Positions 8,287 to 17,022 of a stretch of 62,120 bases of DNA are shown piece after piece; position 1 is the stretch's first letter, and every line of letters starts with the position of its first letter. The position numbers and the translations under genes are program-made. The notes under the pieces were generated by a model. It was given only the letters and a program-made list of their open reading frames with translations. It ran no database searches and was not told the origin of the DNA. Origin of the DNA: Alphaproteobacteria bacterium (GTDB lineage Bacteria; Pseudomonadota; Alphaproteobacteria; Rhizobiales; Amorphaceae); assembly GCA_030431335.1 (NCBI GenBank), contig JAUIJH010000011.1, forward strand, positions 1-62,120. The letters are read 5' to 3'.

Positions 8287-9609
8287 TCAGACCGCGGGCT
8301 CGTCCTCGCGCATGGCAATGTCCGCCTCGTCGTCCGGGTCGGGCACCAGCGGGGTGACGTCCACCTCGTTGGGCGCAGGGCCGATCGGGGTGGTGGCGTA
8401 AAGGTCGAACTCGGCGCGATCCTCCTCGGCCGGCGCGTTGCGCGTCGCGATCCGCAGCAACACGAAGGCCGCGATGATCACCCCGGACACGGCGACGACC
8501 AGCATGATCCCGCTCGGCCCGATGACCAGCATCGCCACCGAGGCCAGCATCGGCCCCACGGTCGACCCGAGGCCGTAGAGCAAGGTCATCCCGACGCTGG
8601 TCTCCACGATGTCCTCGAACTCGGTCCAGTCGTAAGCGTGCGCCGCGGCCAGCGCGTAGCCCGGCAGCATGACGAAGCCGAGCAGGAAGCCGAGGCCCAG
8701 GATGATCCCCGGCGACACGCTGCCCGCCACGACCATCAGGATAACGCTGACCGCGATGGTCGCCAATGCGGCGGCAAGCAGCACCAGGCGGCGATCCACG
8801 AAGTCGGAGGTGCGGCCGAAGGGGTATTGGCCCATCGCCCCGCCGAGCACGATGACGGCGGCGAACGTCGCCGCTTCGCTGGTGGAAAAGCCGTAGGAGA
8901 CGGCGAACACCGCGCTGAGGGAGAGGACCGAGCCGGCCATCGCGCCGGCGATGATGGCGCCGACGAAGGCGGCCGGGGCGATGCGCCACAGCCGCAGCGG
9001 ACGGAAGCGCACCTTGGGGACGGGCGCGGGCTGCACCGATCGCGTCAGCGCCACCGGCACCGCGGCGAGCGAGATCAGGATCGAGGAGATCGAGAAGAGG
9101 GCGAAGCCCGTCAGCGGCTGGATGGCGACGCCGAGCTGGCCCAGCGTCATCGCCAGGTAGGTGATGATGACGTAGGTGCTCATCACGAAGCCGCGCGTGC
9201 GGCTGGTGGACTTGTCGTTGAGCCAGCTCTCGATGATGACGAGGACGCCGGAAATGCACACGCCGGTGGCAAAGCGGAAGAAGATCCAGCTCAACTCGCC
9301 GACGACGAGGGGGAAGGCGAGCGCCACCGCCGAGACCAGCGAGACCATGGCCGCGAAGGCGCGGATGTGGCCGGCCCGCTGGATGAGCGTGGGGCCGACG
9401 AAGCAGCCCGCCAGGAAGCCGGCGAAATAGGTGGCGCCGATCAGGCCGAGGGTGAGGCTGCCGAAGCCTTCCAGCTCCGCGCGCAGCGGCACCAGCGTCA
9501 TCTGCAGGCCATGGCCGAGATAAAGGAGCCCGGTGCCCAGCAGCAACGCCGCCACCGGCGCGAGCGCGCGGCTCAGCGGGACGCTTTCAGGGGGGGTCGT
9601 CGTCGTCAT
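8287..9609 (-). CDS. major facilitator superfamily transporter
   Basis: A 440-residue protein with twelve predicted membrane segments in two halves. The loop between helices 2 and 3 has a GPTLIQRAGHIR motif, the MFS A-motif position, and GRTSDFVDRR matches the equivalent loop in the second half. The family resembles YcaD-type sugar/drug permeases. The C-terminal tail of about 55 residues is acidic and proline-rich and probably cytoplasmic. Substrate unknown. The upstream neighbour is xseB (116-bp gap), and the downstream neighbour is the SCO gene. Confidence 0.85.
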   Translation of the reverse strand: MTTTTPPESVPLSRALAPVAALLLGTGLLYLGHGLQMTLVPLRAELEGFGSLTLGLIGATYFAGFLAGCFVGPTLIQRAGHIRAFAAMVSLVSAVALAFPLVVGELSWIFFRFATGVCISGVLVIIESWLNDKSTSRTRGFVMSTYVIITYLAMTLGQLGVAIQPLTGFALFSISSILISLAAVPVALTRSVQPAPVPKVRFRPLRLWRIAPAAFVGAIIAGAMAGSVLSLSAVFAVSYGFSTSEAATFAAVIVLGGAMGQYPFGRTSDFVDRRLVLLAAALATIAVSVILMVVAGSVSPGIILGLGFLLGFVMLPGYALAAAHAYDWTEFEDIVETSVGMTLLYGLGSTVGPMLASVAMLVIGPSGIMLVVAVSGVIIAAFVLLRIATRNAPAEEDRAEFDLYATTPIGPAPNEVDVTPLVPDPDDEADIAMREDEPAV

Positions 9610-9725
9610 GGCAGCGCCCGGTATCGATCCAGACGGTGCGGTACGCCTCGCAGCCCACCGTGTCGACCCTTGTGCCTGGATATTGGGCAGTCGCCGCCGG
9701 CTCAGGCAAGCTCAGCGACAGGTCG

Positions 9726-10004
9726 TCAGAACGGCACGTCGTCGAACGCCTCGACGGGTTCGGCGGCGTCGGGCGCGTTGCCGCCCCTGAGGCGGACCTT
9801 TTCGACCCGCATTTCGGCGTTCTTCAGCAGCGCCTCGCAGCGGGCCTTGAGCGCCTCGCCGCGCTCGTAGAAGGCGATGCTCTCCTCAAGCGGCACATCG
9901 CCGCGCTCCAGCTTGTCGACGATCCCTTCGAGCTCGCTCATGGCGGCCTCGAACGTGAGGCTCTCGACGGCCGGCGCGGCGGTGTCGGTTGCGGCAGCGT
10001 TCAT
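9726..10004 (-). CDS. xseB: exodeoxyribonuclease VII small subunit
   Basis: Small subunit of the single-strand DNA exonuclease ExoVII (XseA plus several XseB). The 92 residues contain the compact helical hairpin LTFEAAMSELEGIVDKLERGDVPLEES followed by FYERGEALKARCEALLKNAE, the full family signature, with short flexible ends. It begins nine bases after the histone-deacetylase-like gene, so the two share a transcript. In related genomes xseB is usually followed by dxs and tlyA; here an MFS and SCO gene stand in that place. xseA is not in the window. Confidence 0.95.
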   Translation of the reverse strand: MNAAATDTAAPAVESLTFEAAMSELEGIVDKLERGDVPLEESIAFYERGEALKARCEALLKNAEMRVEKVRLRGGNAPDAAEPVEAFDDVPF

Positions 10005-10013
10005 GGCGGATCC

Positions 10014-10937
10014 TTACGCGTTCATCAGGGTGGCGACGTGCGCGGCCGTGCTGCGGCCGAGCGCGGGCAGATCGTAGCCGCCTTCGAGCAGGGAGACGAG
10101 ACGGCCGCCGGCGTGTTTGTCGGCAAGGTCCATCATCACGTCGGTGATCCACACAAAATCGTCCTCGTTCAGCGCGAGGCCGCCGAGCGGGTCGTCCACG
10201 TGCGCGTCGAAGCCGGCGGACAGGAGCACCAGCTCGGGCGCGAAGGCATCCACGGCGCTGACCGCCGCATCGCGGAACAGCGGCCGGTAGACCCGCCCGT
10301 CCGTGCCGGCCCGCAGCGGCAGGTTGACGATGTTGCCGACGCCGCGCTCGCCGGGCGCGCCCGTGCCCGGATAGAGCGGCGACTGGTGGGTCGACACGTA
10401 GAGGACGCTGGAGTCCTCGTAGAAGATGTCCTGGGTGCCATTGCCGTGGTGCACGTCGAAATCGACGATGGCGACGCGGCCGATACCGTGGGCCGCCTGC
10501 GCGTGGCGCGCCGCGACGGCGATGTGGTTGACGAGGCAGAAGCCCATCGCCGTCGTCTTTTCCGCGTGGTGCCCTGGCGGGCGCGAGGCGACGAAGGCGT
10601 TGGGCGCCTCGCCGCCGGCCACCGCATCCACGGCCGCGACGATGGCGCCGCTCGCCTTCAGGGCGGCCTGCCAGGAGTGCGGCCCCATGTGGGTGTCCGG
10701 GTCGAGCGAGACGAGGCCAGCCTGCGGGGCGGCGCCCGCGACGGCATCGAGGTAGGACCGCGGGTGCGCGCGGGCGAGTGCCTCGGGCGTGGCCGGCTCG
10801 GCGGTGCGGCGCACGAGGCTCTCGAACTGCGGCGCGCCGAGTGCGGCGACGACGGCCGCCATGCGCTCGGCGCATTCGGGGTGGCCGCGCGGCATCTCGT
10901 GCTGGGCGTAGATCTCGTCGGTGAAGATCAGCGTCAC
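10014..10937 (-). CDS. histone deacetylase family protein (AcuC/AphA-like)
   Basis: A zinc-dependent deacylase of the arginase-deacetylase fold. The 307-residue protein shows the two active-site histidines in PPGHHAEK (about residue 127), the zinc ligands in DFDVHHGNGTQDIFY and GFDAHVDDPLGGL, and the catalytic tyrosine in LLEGGYDLPAL. Bacterial members act on acetylpolyamines, acetoin-linked proteins or other acyl amides; the substrate is not clear. The start is GTG at 10937, overlapping the stop of the upstream Sua5-type gene as GTGA, and xseB follows after nine bases. Confidence 0.9.
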   Translation of the reverse strand: MTLIFTDEIYAQHEMPRGHPECAERMAAVVAALGAPQFESLVRRTAEPATPEALARAHPRSYLDAVAGAAPQAGLVSLDPDTHMGPHSWQAALKASGAIVAAVDAVAGGEAPNAFVASRPPGHHAEKTTAMGFCLVNHIAVAARHAQAAHGIGRVAIVDFDVHHGNGTQDIFYEDSSVLYVSTHQSPLYPGTGAPGERGVGNIVNLPLRAGTDGRVYRPLFRDAAVSAVDAFAPELVLLSAGFDAHVDDPLGGLALNEDDFVWITDVMMDLADKHAGGRLVSLLEGGYDLPALGRSTAAHVATLMNA

Positions 10938-11938
10938 ATGTCATCCTCGGGTCTGGGGGCGGCGGCTCGGGCCAGCCTGTCGCGGATCGCAGCGCCGATG
11001 CCCTCGCCCGGAATCGGCGAGACGGCGATCACGGCGACGCCCATCGCGTCTAAAGTCCGCAACCCGGCATATAGGCCTCGCGCGGCCTCGTCGAGGTCGC
11101 GTGCGTCCGAAAGGCGCACGGTGCGCGCCGCGGGGGCCGCGCTGGCCTCGTTGCCGAACGCGAGCCAGCCCTCGTCGGCGCGCACGTCCGATGCCGCCAC
11201 GTCGAGCCGGAGCCGCGCCCGCGGCGCATAGTGCGAGGCGAGCAGGCCCGGCGAGGCGAGCGGGGCCGATGCGGCCGTGTCGGCGGAGGCGGATGCGGAC
11301 GCTGCGGTGAGCGGGCCGATCACCGCCTCGATCGCCGCCTGCGCGATGGCGCCGGGACGCAGGATGCGCGGCGTGTCCACCATGGCAATGACCGTCGATT
11401 CGACGCCGATGGGCGAGGGGCCGCCATCGACGATGAGCGCGACGCGCCCGCCCAGCTCCTCGGCGACGGCAGCGGCCGAGGTGGCCGAAACACGCCCGGA
11501 GCGGTTGGCGCTCGGCGCGACGATGGGGCCGACCCTGGCGGCGACGTCGCGGAAGGGCTGGGCCGCCGGCACGCGCACGGCAAGCGTGTCGCCGCCGGCG
11601 GAGGCGAGCCGCGAGACGGCTGCATCGGCCCGGCGGCGGGCGACGATGGTGAGCGGCCCCGGCCAGAAGTGCTGCGCCAGCCGCTCGGCCAGCGGGCTGA
11701 GCACGCAGATGGCGCGAATGGCGTCGACGTCGGCGCCGTGCACGATGAGCGGGTTGCGGGCGGGCCGGCCCTTGGCGGCGAAGATCTTTGCCACCGCCGC
11801 GTCCGAGGCGGCGAGCGCGCACAGCCCGTAGACGGTCTCGGTGGGCATCGCGACGAGGTCGCCGCCGGCCAGCAGCGCGGCGGCGCGCGCGGCCGCGCCC
11901 GGATCGTCGGCTGACAGCATTGCAAGGCTTTGGCGCAT
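10934..11938 (-). CDS. L-threonylcarbamoyladenylate synthase, Sua5 type
   Basis: Makes threonylcarbamoyl-AMP from threonine, bicarbonate and ATP for the t6A37 modification of ANN-reading tRNAs. The 334-residue product carries the YrdC domain with PTETVYGLCALA, KGRPARNPLIVH, GDTLAVRVPAAQPFRD and APSANRSG, then a linker and a C-terminal SUA5 domain (LASPGLLASHYAPRARLRL), making it the long Sua5 form rather than the short TsaC. ATG at 11938 is used; ATG at 11920 is also possible. The gene heads the minus-strand run with the deacetylase and xseB, and is divergent from the acyl-CoA dehydrogenase with 169 bp between them. Confidence 0.93.
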   Translation of the reverse strand: MRQSLAMLSADDPGAAARAAALLAGGDLVAMPTETVYGLCALAASDAAVAKIFAAKGRPARNPLIVHGADVDAIRAICVLSPLAERLAQHFWPGPLTIVARRRADAAVSRLASAGGDTLAVRVPAAQPFRDVAARVGPIVAPSANRSGRVSATSAAAVAEELGGRVALIVDGGPSPIGVESTVIAMVDTPRILRPGAIAQAAIEAVIGPLTAASASASADTAASAPLASPGLLASHYAPRARLRLDVAASDVRADEGWLAFGNEASAAPAARTVRLSDARDLDEAARGLYAGLRTLDAMGVAVIAVSPIPGEGIGAAIRDRLARAAAPRPEDDM

Positions 11939-12107
11939 CGGCGAGCCCGGCCTTTCACATTTGGTGCCAACGCTGCGACGGCTTATGGCATCCTGGCCAT
12001 GGTTGAAGCGGCGCGCGGCGGGCTGGTTGGAGACCGACATTGCCGACGGCGCGGCAAAACACAACCGGCCGGCAGCCATGCCGCGGGCACTTATCCGGAG
12101 AAGCACG

Positions 12108-13856
12108 ATGTCCTACACCGCCCCGATAGCCGAGATCGCCTTCTGCCTGGAGGCGGTGGCCGGGCTTGCCGAGGCGCGCGAGGCGGGCGCCGCCGGGGAA
12201 CTGGCGGCCGCCGACACCCACGCCGTGCTCGCCGAGGCGGGCCGCTTTGCCGAGGAGGTGCTCGCCCCGCTCAACCGGGTGGGCGACGAGGCGCACTCGA
12301 GGCTGCAGGATGGCGCGGTGGTGACGCCGCCCGGCTGGCGCGAGGCCTACCAGCGCTGGGTGGAGGGGGGCTGGGGCTCGCTGATCGGCGACCCCGACTA
12401 TGGCGGCCAGGGCCTGCCGATGGCGCTGCAGATCGCGGTGAGCGACATCTGGAACCAGGCCAATGCGGCGTTCGCGCTCAATCCGCTGCTCACGGTGAGC
12501 GCGGTGGAGGCGGTGGGGCTGCATGCCGGCGCGGCGCTGAAGCGGACCTACCTCGCCAAGCTGACCAGCGGCGAGTGGTCGGGCACGATGAACCTCACCG
12601 AGTCGCAATCGGGCTCGGACCTGTCGGGCATCGCCACGCGGGCCGAGCCGCAGGCGGACGGGACCTACCGGCTGTTCGGCCAGAAAATCTACATCACCTA
12701 CGGCGAGCACGACCTCACCGAGAACATCGTCCACATGGTGCTGGCACGCGTTCCCGGCGCGCCGGAGGGGACGCGGGGCATCTCGCTCTTCCTGGTTCCC
12801 AAGGTGCTGGTGAACGAGGACGGCAGCCTGGGCGTGCGCAACGATCTGGCGTGCGTGGGGGTGGAGAAGAAGCTCGGCATCCACGCCTCGCCCACCTGCA
12901 CCATGGCCTATGGCGTCGCGGGCGAGGGGGCGGTCGGCTATCTCGTGGGCGAGGCGAATCGCGGTCTGGCGGCCATGTTCACCATGATGAACAACGCCCG
13001 CGTGGCGGTGGGCACCCAAGGGGCGGCGATCGCCGAGCGGGCGAGCCAGCAGGCGATCGCCTATGCGCGCGAGCGGCGCCAGGGGCGTGCGGTGGGGCTC
13101 GAGGGGGCGGCGCCGATCATCGCCCACCCCGACGTCAAGCGGATGCTGCTGACCATGACGGGGCTGACGCAGGCGGCCCGTGCCATCTGCTACGCCTGCG
13201 CGGTGGCGCTCGACCGCGGCCGCACCGACCCCTTCTACAAGGCGCGGGCCGACCTTCTGACGCCGATCGCCAAGGCGTTCGCCACCGATATCGGCGTCGA
13301 GGTGGCCTCGCTGGGCGTGCAGGTGCACGGCGGCATGGGCTACATGGAGGAGACGGGCGCGGCCCAGTTTCTTCGCGACGCGCGCATTTTTCCCATCTAC
13401 GAGGGCACCAACGGCATCCAGGCCATCGATCTGGTGCGCCGCAAGATCACGCTGGACGATGGGGCGGTGCTGGACGCCTATCTGGCCGAGCTGCGCGCCG
13501 TCGCGGCCAAGGCGCGCGGCGAGAACGCGCGCAATCTGGGCGAGGCGGCGCGGCTCCTGGAGGGGGCCATCGATGCGGTGGAGGCGGCGGCGGGCGAGTT
13601 GCGCGCCGCGCTGGCCGCCGAGGAGGTGGAGCGCGCGCTCGCGGGCGCCACGCCGTTCCTGCGCGCATTCGGGTTGACGGCGGGCGGCGCCTATCTCATC
13701 AAGGCGGCGCTCTTGGGCGAGGACCGGCCGCAGGAGCGGGCGAGCCTGGCGCGCTTCTTCGCGGCGGCGCAGCTCGGCGGGGTTCCGGCCCTTGCCCGAA
13801 GCGCGACGGAGGGCGCGCAGGACATCCTGACGGGGGCCGACGGGCTCGCCGCCTGA
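12108..13856 (+). CDS. acyl-CoA dehydrogenase (long form, DmdC/FadE-like)
   Basis: FAD enzyme that introduces the 2,3 double bond in an acyl-CoA. The 582-residue protein has the N-terminal helical domain (IGDPDYGGQGLP), the middle domain with MNLTESQSGSDLSGI and KIYITYGEHD, and the C-terminal domain with VQVHGGMGYMEETGAAQFLRDARI. It then has the catalytic glutamate in FPIYEGTNGIQAIDLV. A further C-terminal segment of about 130 residues is typical of the roughly 590-residue class that includes methylmercaptopropionyl-CoA dehydrogenase (DmdC). Substrate cannot be decided. ATG 12108 has CCGGAG upstream. Transcribed alone, divergent from the Sua5-type gene. Confidence 0.92.
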   Translation: MSYTAPIAEIAFCLEAVAGLAEAREAGAAGELAAADTHAVLAEAGRFAEEVLAPLNRVGDEAHSRLQDGAVVTPPGWREAYQRWVEGGWGSLIGDPDYGGQGLPMALQIAVSDIWNQANAAFALNPLLTVSAVEAVGLHAGAALKRTYLAKLTSGEWSGTMNLTESQSGSDLSGIATRAEPQADGTYRLFGQKIYITYGEHDLTENIVHMVLARVPGAPEGTRGISLFLVPKVLVNEDGSLGVRNDLACVGVEKKLGIHASPTCTMAYGVAGEGAVGYLVGEANRGLAAMFTMMNNARVAVGTQGAAIAERASQQAIAYARERRQGRAVGLEGAAPIIAHPDVKRMLLTMTGLTQAARAICYACAVALDRGRTDPFYKARADLLTPIAKAFATDIGVEVASLGVQVHGGMGYMEETGAAQFLRDARIFPIYEGTNGIQAIDLVRRKITLDDGAVLDAYLAELRAVAAKARGENARNLGEAARLLEGAIDAVEAAAGELRAALAAEEVERALAGATPFLRAFGLTAGGAYLIKAALLGEDRPQERASLARFFAAAQLGGVPALARSATEGAQDILTGADGLAA

Positions 13857-13995
13857 GCCATTTGGCCCTGCCGCGGCGGCATTCGCTCACGGCATTGCTG
13901 GCATGCGCGACGTTTCGCACAACAAAAAAGCTGGCGCTTTGGCGCTACCCGTGGCAGTGGGCAGGCAACCTCTCAGGAAAATAGAGCCGCTTTCC

Positions 13996-15867
13996 ATGAC
14001 CACGCACAAGCGCGCGTTGCGCAACGTCGCTATCATCGCGCACGTCGACCACGGCAAGACGACGCTCATCGATGTCCTTCTACGCCAGTCCGGTGCCTTC
14101 CGCGAGAACCAGCGGGTGGCCGAGCGGGTGATGGATTCGAGCGACCTGGAGAAGGAGCGGGGCATCACCATCCTCGCCAAGGTCACCAGCGTCGAGTGGC
14201 AGAGCGAGGCGACCCCGCCCACGCGCATCAACATCGTCGACACCCCCGGCCACGCCGATTTCGGCGGCGAGGTGGAGCGCATCCTCAACATGGTGGACGG
14301 CGCCGTGGTGCTGGTCGACGCCGCCGAGGGGCCGATGCCGCAGACCAAGTTCGTCGTCGGCAAGGCGCTCAAGATGGGGCTGCGCCCGATCGTCGCCATC
14401 AACAAGATCGACAAGCCCGAGGAACGCCACTCGGAGGTCATCGACGAGGTGTTCGAGCTGTTCGACGCGCTGGGCGCGACCGACGAGCAGCTCGACTTTC
14501 CGGTGCTGTACGGTTCGGCCAAGATGGGCTGGATGAGCGCCGACGCCGCACCCGGCGAAAAGCCCTCGATGGGACCGCTGCTGGACCTGATCGTGAAGCA
14601 TGTGCCGCAGCCGAGCGTGGAGGAGGGCGAGTTCCGCATGCTCGCCACCACCATCGAGGCGGACAATTTCCTCGGCCGCATTCTGACGGGGCGCATCACC
14701 TCCGGGACCGTGAAGCCGAACCAGACGGTGAAGGTGCTGGCCCGCGACGGCTCGCTGGTCGAGCAGGGGCGCATTTCCAAGGTGCTGGCCTTCCGCGGGC
14801 TGGAGCGCACGCCCATCGAGGAGGGCGGGCGCGCCGGCGACATCGTGGCGCTGTCGGGGCTGCAGAAGGCGACGGTGGCCGACACCATCGTGGCGCCCTC
14901 GGTCACGGAGGCGATCCCGGCCCAGCCGATCGACCCGCCGACCTTGGCGATGACGTTCCGCGTCAACGATTCGCCGCTTGCCGGCACCGAGGGCGACAAG
15001 GTCCAGTCGCGCGTGATCCGTGCGCGCCTCATGCGCGAGGCGGAGGGCAACGTGGCGCTGAAGGTGACCGATACCGAGGGCGGCGAGGCGTTCCAGGTGG
15101 CCGGCCGCGGCGAATTGCAGCTCGGCATTCTCATCGAGACGATGCGGCGCGAGGGCTTCGAGTTCGGCGTGTCGCGCCCGCAGGTGGTGATGCAGCGCGA
15201 CGAGGATGGCACGCTGCTGGAGCCCATCGAAGAGGTGACCATCGACGTCGACGACGAGCACGCCGGCACGGTCATCCAGAAGCTTTCCGAGCGCAAGGCG
15301 GACTTGGCGGAGATGCGCCCGTCCGGCGCGGGGCGCACGCGCCTGATCCTGCATGCGCCGACGCGCGGGCTGATCGGCTACCAGGGCGAGCTTTTGTCCG
15401 ACACGCGCGGCACCGGCATCATGAACCGCGTGTTCCACGCCTACGTGCCGCACAAGGGGGCGATCCCCACGCGGCACACCGGGGTGCTGATTTCCAATGG
15501 CGACGGCGACGCGGTGGCCTACGCGATGTTCAACCTGGAAGACCGCGGGCCGATGTTCATCGATCCGGGCGTGAAGGTGTATCGCGGCATGATCGTGGGC
15601 GAGCACACCCGCGGCAATGACTTGGAAATCAACGTGTTGAAGGGCAAGCAGCTCACCAACATCCGCTCCGCCGGCAAGGACGACGCGGTGAAGCTGACGC
15701 CGCCGATCCGCATGAGCCTGGAGCGCGCGCTCTCCTACATCAACGACTTCGAGCTGGTGGAGGTGACGCCGAAGAACATTCGGCTGCGCAAGATCCACCT
15801 CGATCCCAACGACCGCAAGAAGGCCGAGCGCGCCGTGGCGGCCGAGGCCGCCGAGGCCGAGGCCTAA
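13996..15867 (+). CDS. typA: ribosome-associated GTPase TypA/BipA
   Basis: Translational GTPase that binds 70S ribosomes and supports 50S assembly and growth under stress or cold. The 623-residue product has G1 AHVDHGKTT, the switch region EKERGITILAK, G3 DTPGHADFGGEV, G4 NKIDKPE, then EF-Tu-like domain 2 and EF-G-like domains III and V, ending in the BipA-specific C-terminal domain (RGLIGYQGELLSDTRG, KAYVPHKG-like segment, MIVGEHTRGNDLEINVLKGK). Start set at ATG 13996, where MTTHKRALRNVAIIAHVDHG matches family N-termini; the frame upstream is unrelated. Monocistronic by spacing. Confidence 0.97.
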   Translation: MTTHKRALRNVAIIAHVDHGKTTLIDVLLRQSGAFRENQRVAERVMDSSDLEKERGITILAKVTSVEWQSEATPPTRINIVDTPGHADFGGEVERILNMVDGAVVLVDAAEGPMPQTKFVVGKALKMGLRPIVAINKIDKPEERHSEVIDEVFELFDALGATDEQLDFPVLYGSAKMGWMSADAAPGEKPSMGPLLDLIVKHVPQPSVEEGEFRMLATTIEADNFLGRILTGRITSGTVKPNQTVKVLARDGSLVEQGRISKVLAFRGLERTPIEEGGRAGDIVALSGLQKATVADTIVAPSVTEAIPAQPIDPPTLAMTFRVNDSPLAGTEGDKVQSRVIRARLMREAEGNVALKVTDTEGGEAFQVAGRGELQLGILIETMRREGFEFGVSRPQVVMQRDEDGTLLEPIEEVTIDVDDEHAGTVIQKLSERKADLAEMRPSGAGRTRLILHAPTRGLIGYQGELLSDTRGTGIMNRVFHAYVPHKGAIPTRHTGVLISNGDGDAVAYAMFNLEDRGPMFIDPGVKVYRGMIVGEHTRGNDLEINVLKGKQLTNIRSAGKDDAVKLTPPIRMSLERALSYINDFELVEVTPKNIRLRKIHLDPNDRKKAERAVAAEAAEAEA

Positions 15868-15872
15868 AAGGC

Positions 15873-15896
15873 GACAGCCGCTCGTCGCCGGCTGTC
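15873..15896 (+). terminator. hairpin after typA
   Basis: A perfect 8-bp stem GACAGCCG/CGGCTGTC with an 8-nt loop begins five bases after the typA stop. No T tract follows, so it may protect the 3' end or help factor-dependent termination. Confidence 0.4.
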
Positions 15897-16024
15897 CGCC
15901 GGCGGCGTCAGCGCCGATCGCGTGCCCGCGACGCGTCGATCGCCGCGGTCTACGACCAGCCACACGTTTGAGCGGACCTCTCAGCCCCCGCAGGGGAGGA
16001 CGAGAGGTGTGCCCTTGGGTGCCG

Positions 16025-16261
16025 TCAGGCAGCCTGCATCCCGACGTACTGCCCGTAGGAGCGCATTGCCGCCACGCAACTGGAGATGTCTCCGGGCGAC
16101 ATGGCGCCGCGAGCTTGGCGGCGCAACATCCGCTCGCGATCGGTGCTGGGCTCGCCCGGGCCGATGAGAGCGTCGACCTTGGCGAGGCTGGCGGCAACCG
16201 CGGCGGCCGACTGGGTCGTCATTCCGCATTGGCGGATCAGGTAGGTCTCGAAATCAGACAT
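16025..16261 (-). CDS. small hypothetical protein, 78 residues
   Basis: A short, soluble, mostly helical protein starting MSDFETYLIRQCGMTTQS and rich in Ala, Ser and Met. It contains two cysteines (in IRQCG and DISSCVAAM). No signal peptide or membrane segment. I do not recognise the family. The ATG at 16261 is supported by a strong GGGAGGGA site about five bases away, and the codon bias is like that of the neighbours. A perfect TTGACA lies 49-54 bp upstream of the start. The gene is alone: typA ends 157 bp away on the other strand and no gene lies upstream for over 700 bp. Confidence 0.65.
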   Translation of the reverse strand: MSDFETYLIRQCGMTTQSAAAVAASLAKVDALIGPGEPSTDRERMLRRQARGAMSPGDISSCVAAMRSYGQYVGMQAA

Positions 16262-16286
16262 TCGTCCCTCCCAAGCTTCTAAACCA

Positions 16287-16315
16287 AAAATTGTGGATAT
16301 CGTGTGAATTGTCAA
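16287..16315 (-). promoter_or_regulatory. putative promoter for the 78-residue protein gene
   Basis: On the minus strand a perfect -35 hexamer TTGACA (16310-16315) is followed after 17 bases by AATTTT (16287-16292), a weak -10. The implied start of transcription is about 15-20 bases upstream of the ATG at 16261. Two sequences close to the DnaA box consensus also lie here (16292-16300 and 16335-16343), each with one or two mismatches. Confidence 0.35.
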
Positions 16316-16333
16316 CGTCCCGCTTGCAAGCAA

Positions 16334-17022
16334 CCGGGGATAACCGTTAAGGTTGTGGAGTGTTCACGGCCAAGTGCGTCGGTGGCGATCCCGTCTGTCC
16401 GGGTGCGGACAGGGTGTGTGAGTGTACGCCGAGTACCGTTTCAATCCAATGACGAGTAAGCCTGCGCCGCTTTGCGAGCCTTGGGAAATTGCGCCGTCTG
16501 GGCAACGGCGCGGATTTCCTCGGGAGGGGTCTCGCCATCGGCGGATGCAGGTAGTGGCCGCGGGATCTGGCTTCGCGGCCAACGACCAATGAGACTGGCG
16601 TTCCCGCAGGGGATGGCAGCCTCGGCGTACGATGCGATGTGACGCAGCCACGCCGATCGACGTCTGCTGCGGCGCGGCGCGCTCGGGTGAGGGTAGGTTG
16701 CGGGTCCGAGTTCACCCTGATGGCCGTTGGGGTCGCCGGACAAATTTCGCCTTGTTGCGACGCGGCGGGCGCTCGGGTGAGTTACGGCCCTAGTTCCCCT
16801 CGATGGCGGGGGATCGCCGGGCAAATTCAGGAGGGTGCCGCCGAATTTCGCCGGTGCGGCGATTGACGGAGTGTGTCTTCGCCGCTGCGGGGTGCCCGTC
16901 GCTGGGTGCACTCGGCGCGAGGCCGCGCGGCGTACGGAATTCGAGCCCGGTAACTCGGGTGGAGTGCGATGGCTCGAGAATCGCCTGCGCTCAGGGTCTT
17001 CCCCGAGCGGTGCAAAATGAGC
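16334..17022. repeat. gene-free region with a degenerate direct repeat
   Basis: No credible gene is seen in these 690 bases. Two imperfect copies of a unit of about 60-90 bp are visible. Copy one spans about 16681-16747 and copy two about 16771-16827. Each begins with GCTCGGGTGAG, holds AGTTC.CCCT..ATGGC in the middle and ends GGGG.TCGCCGG.CAAATT. Short G+C-rich stretches with CGCGGCG precede both copies. Frames that stay open across the region on the minus strand just translate these repeats into Pro/Arg/Ser-rich low-complexity sequence. The region may be decayed DNA or a structured non-coding element. Confidence 0.45.

Noticed and set aside
16287..16345. Chromosomal origin of replication
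   Set aside because: Only two imperfect DnaA-like boxes, no AT-rich unwinding region and no dnaA, hemE, parAB or gidA genes nearby.
16441..16911. Hypothetical protein of about 156 residues on the minus strand
   Set aside because: Translation is Pro/Arg/Ser-rich and simply follows the degenerate DNA repeat. No ribosome site and no plausible fold.
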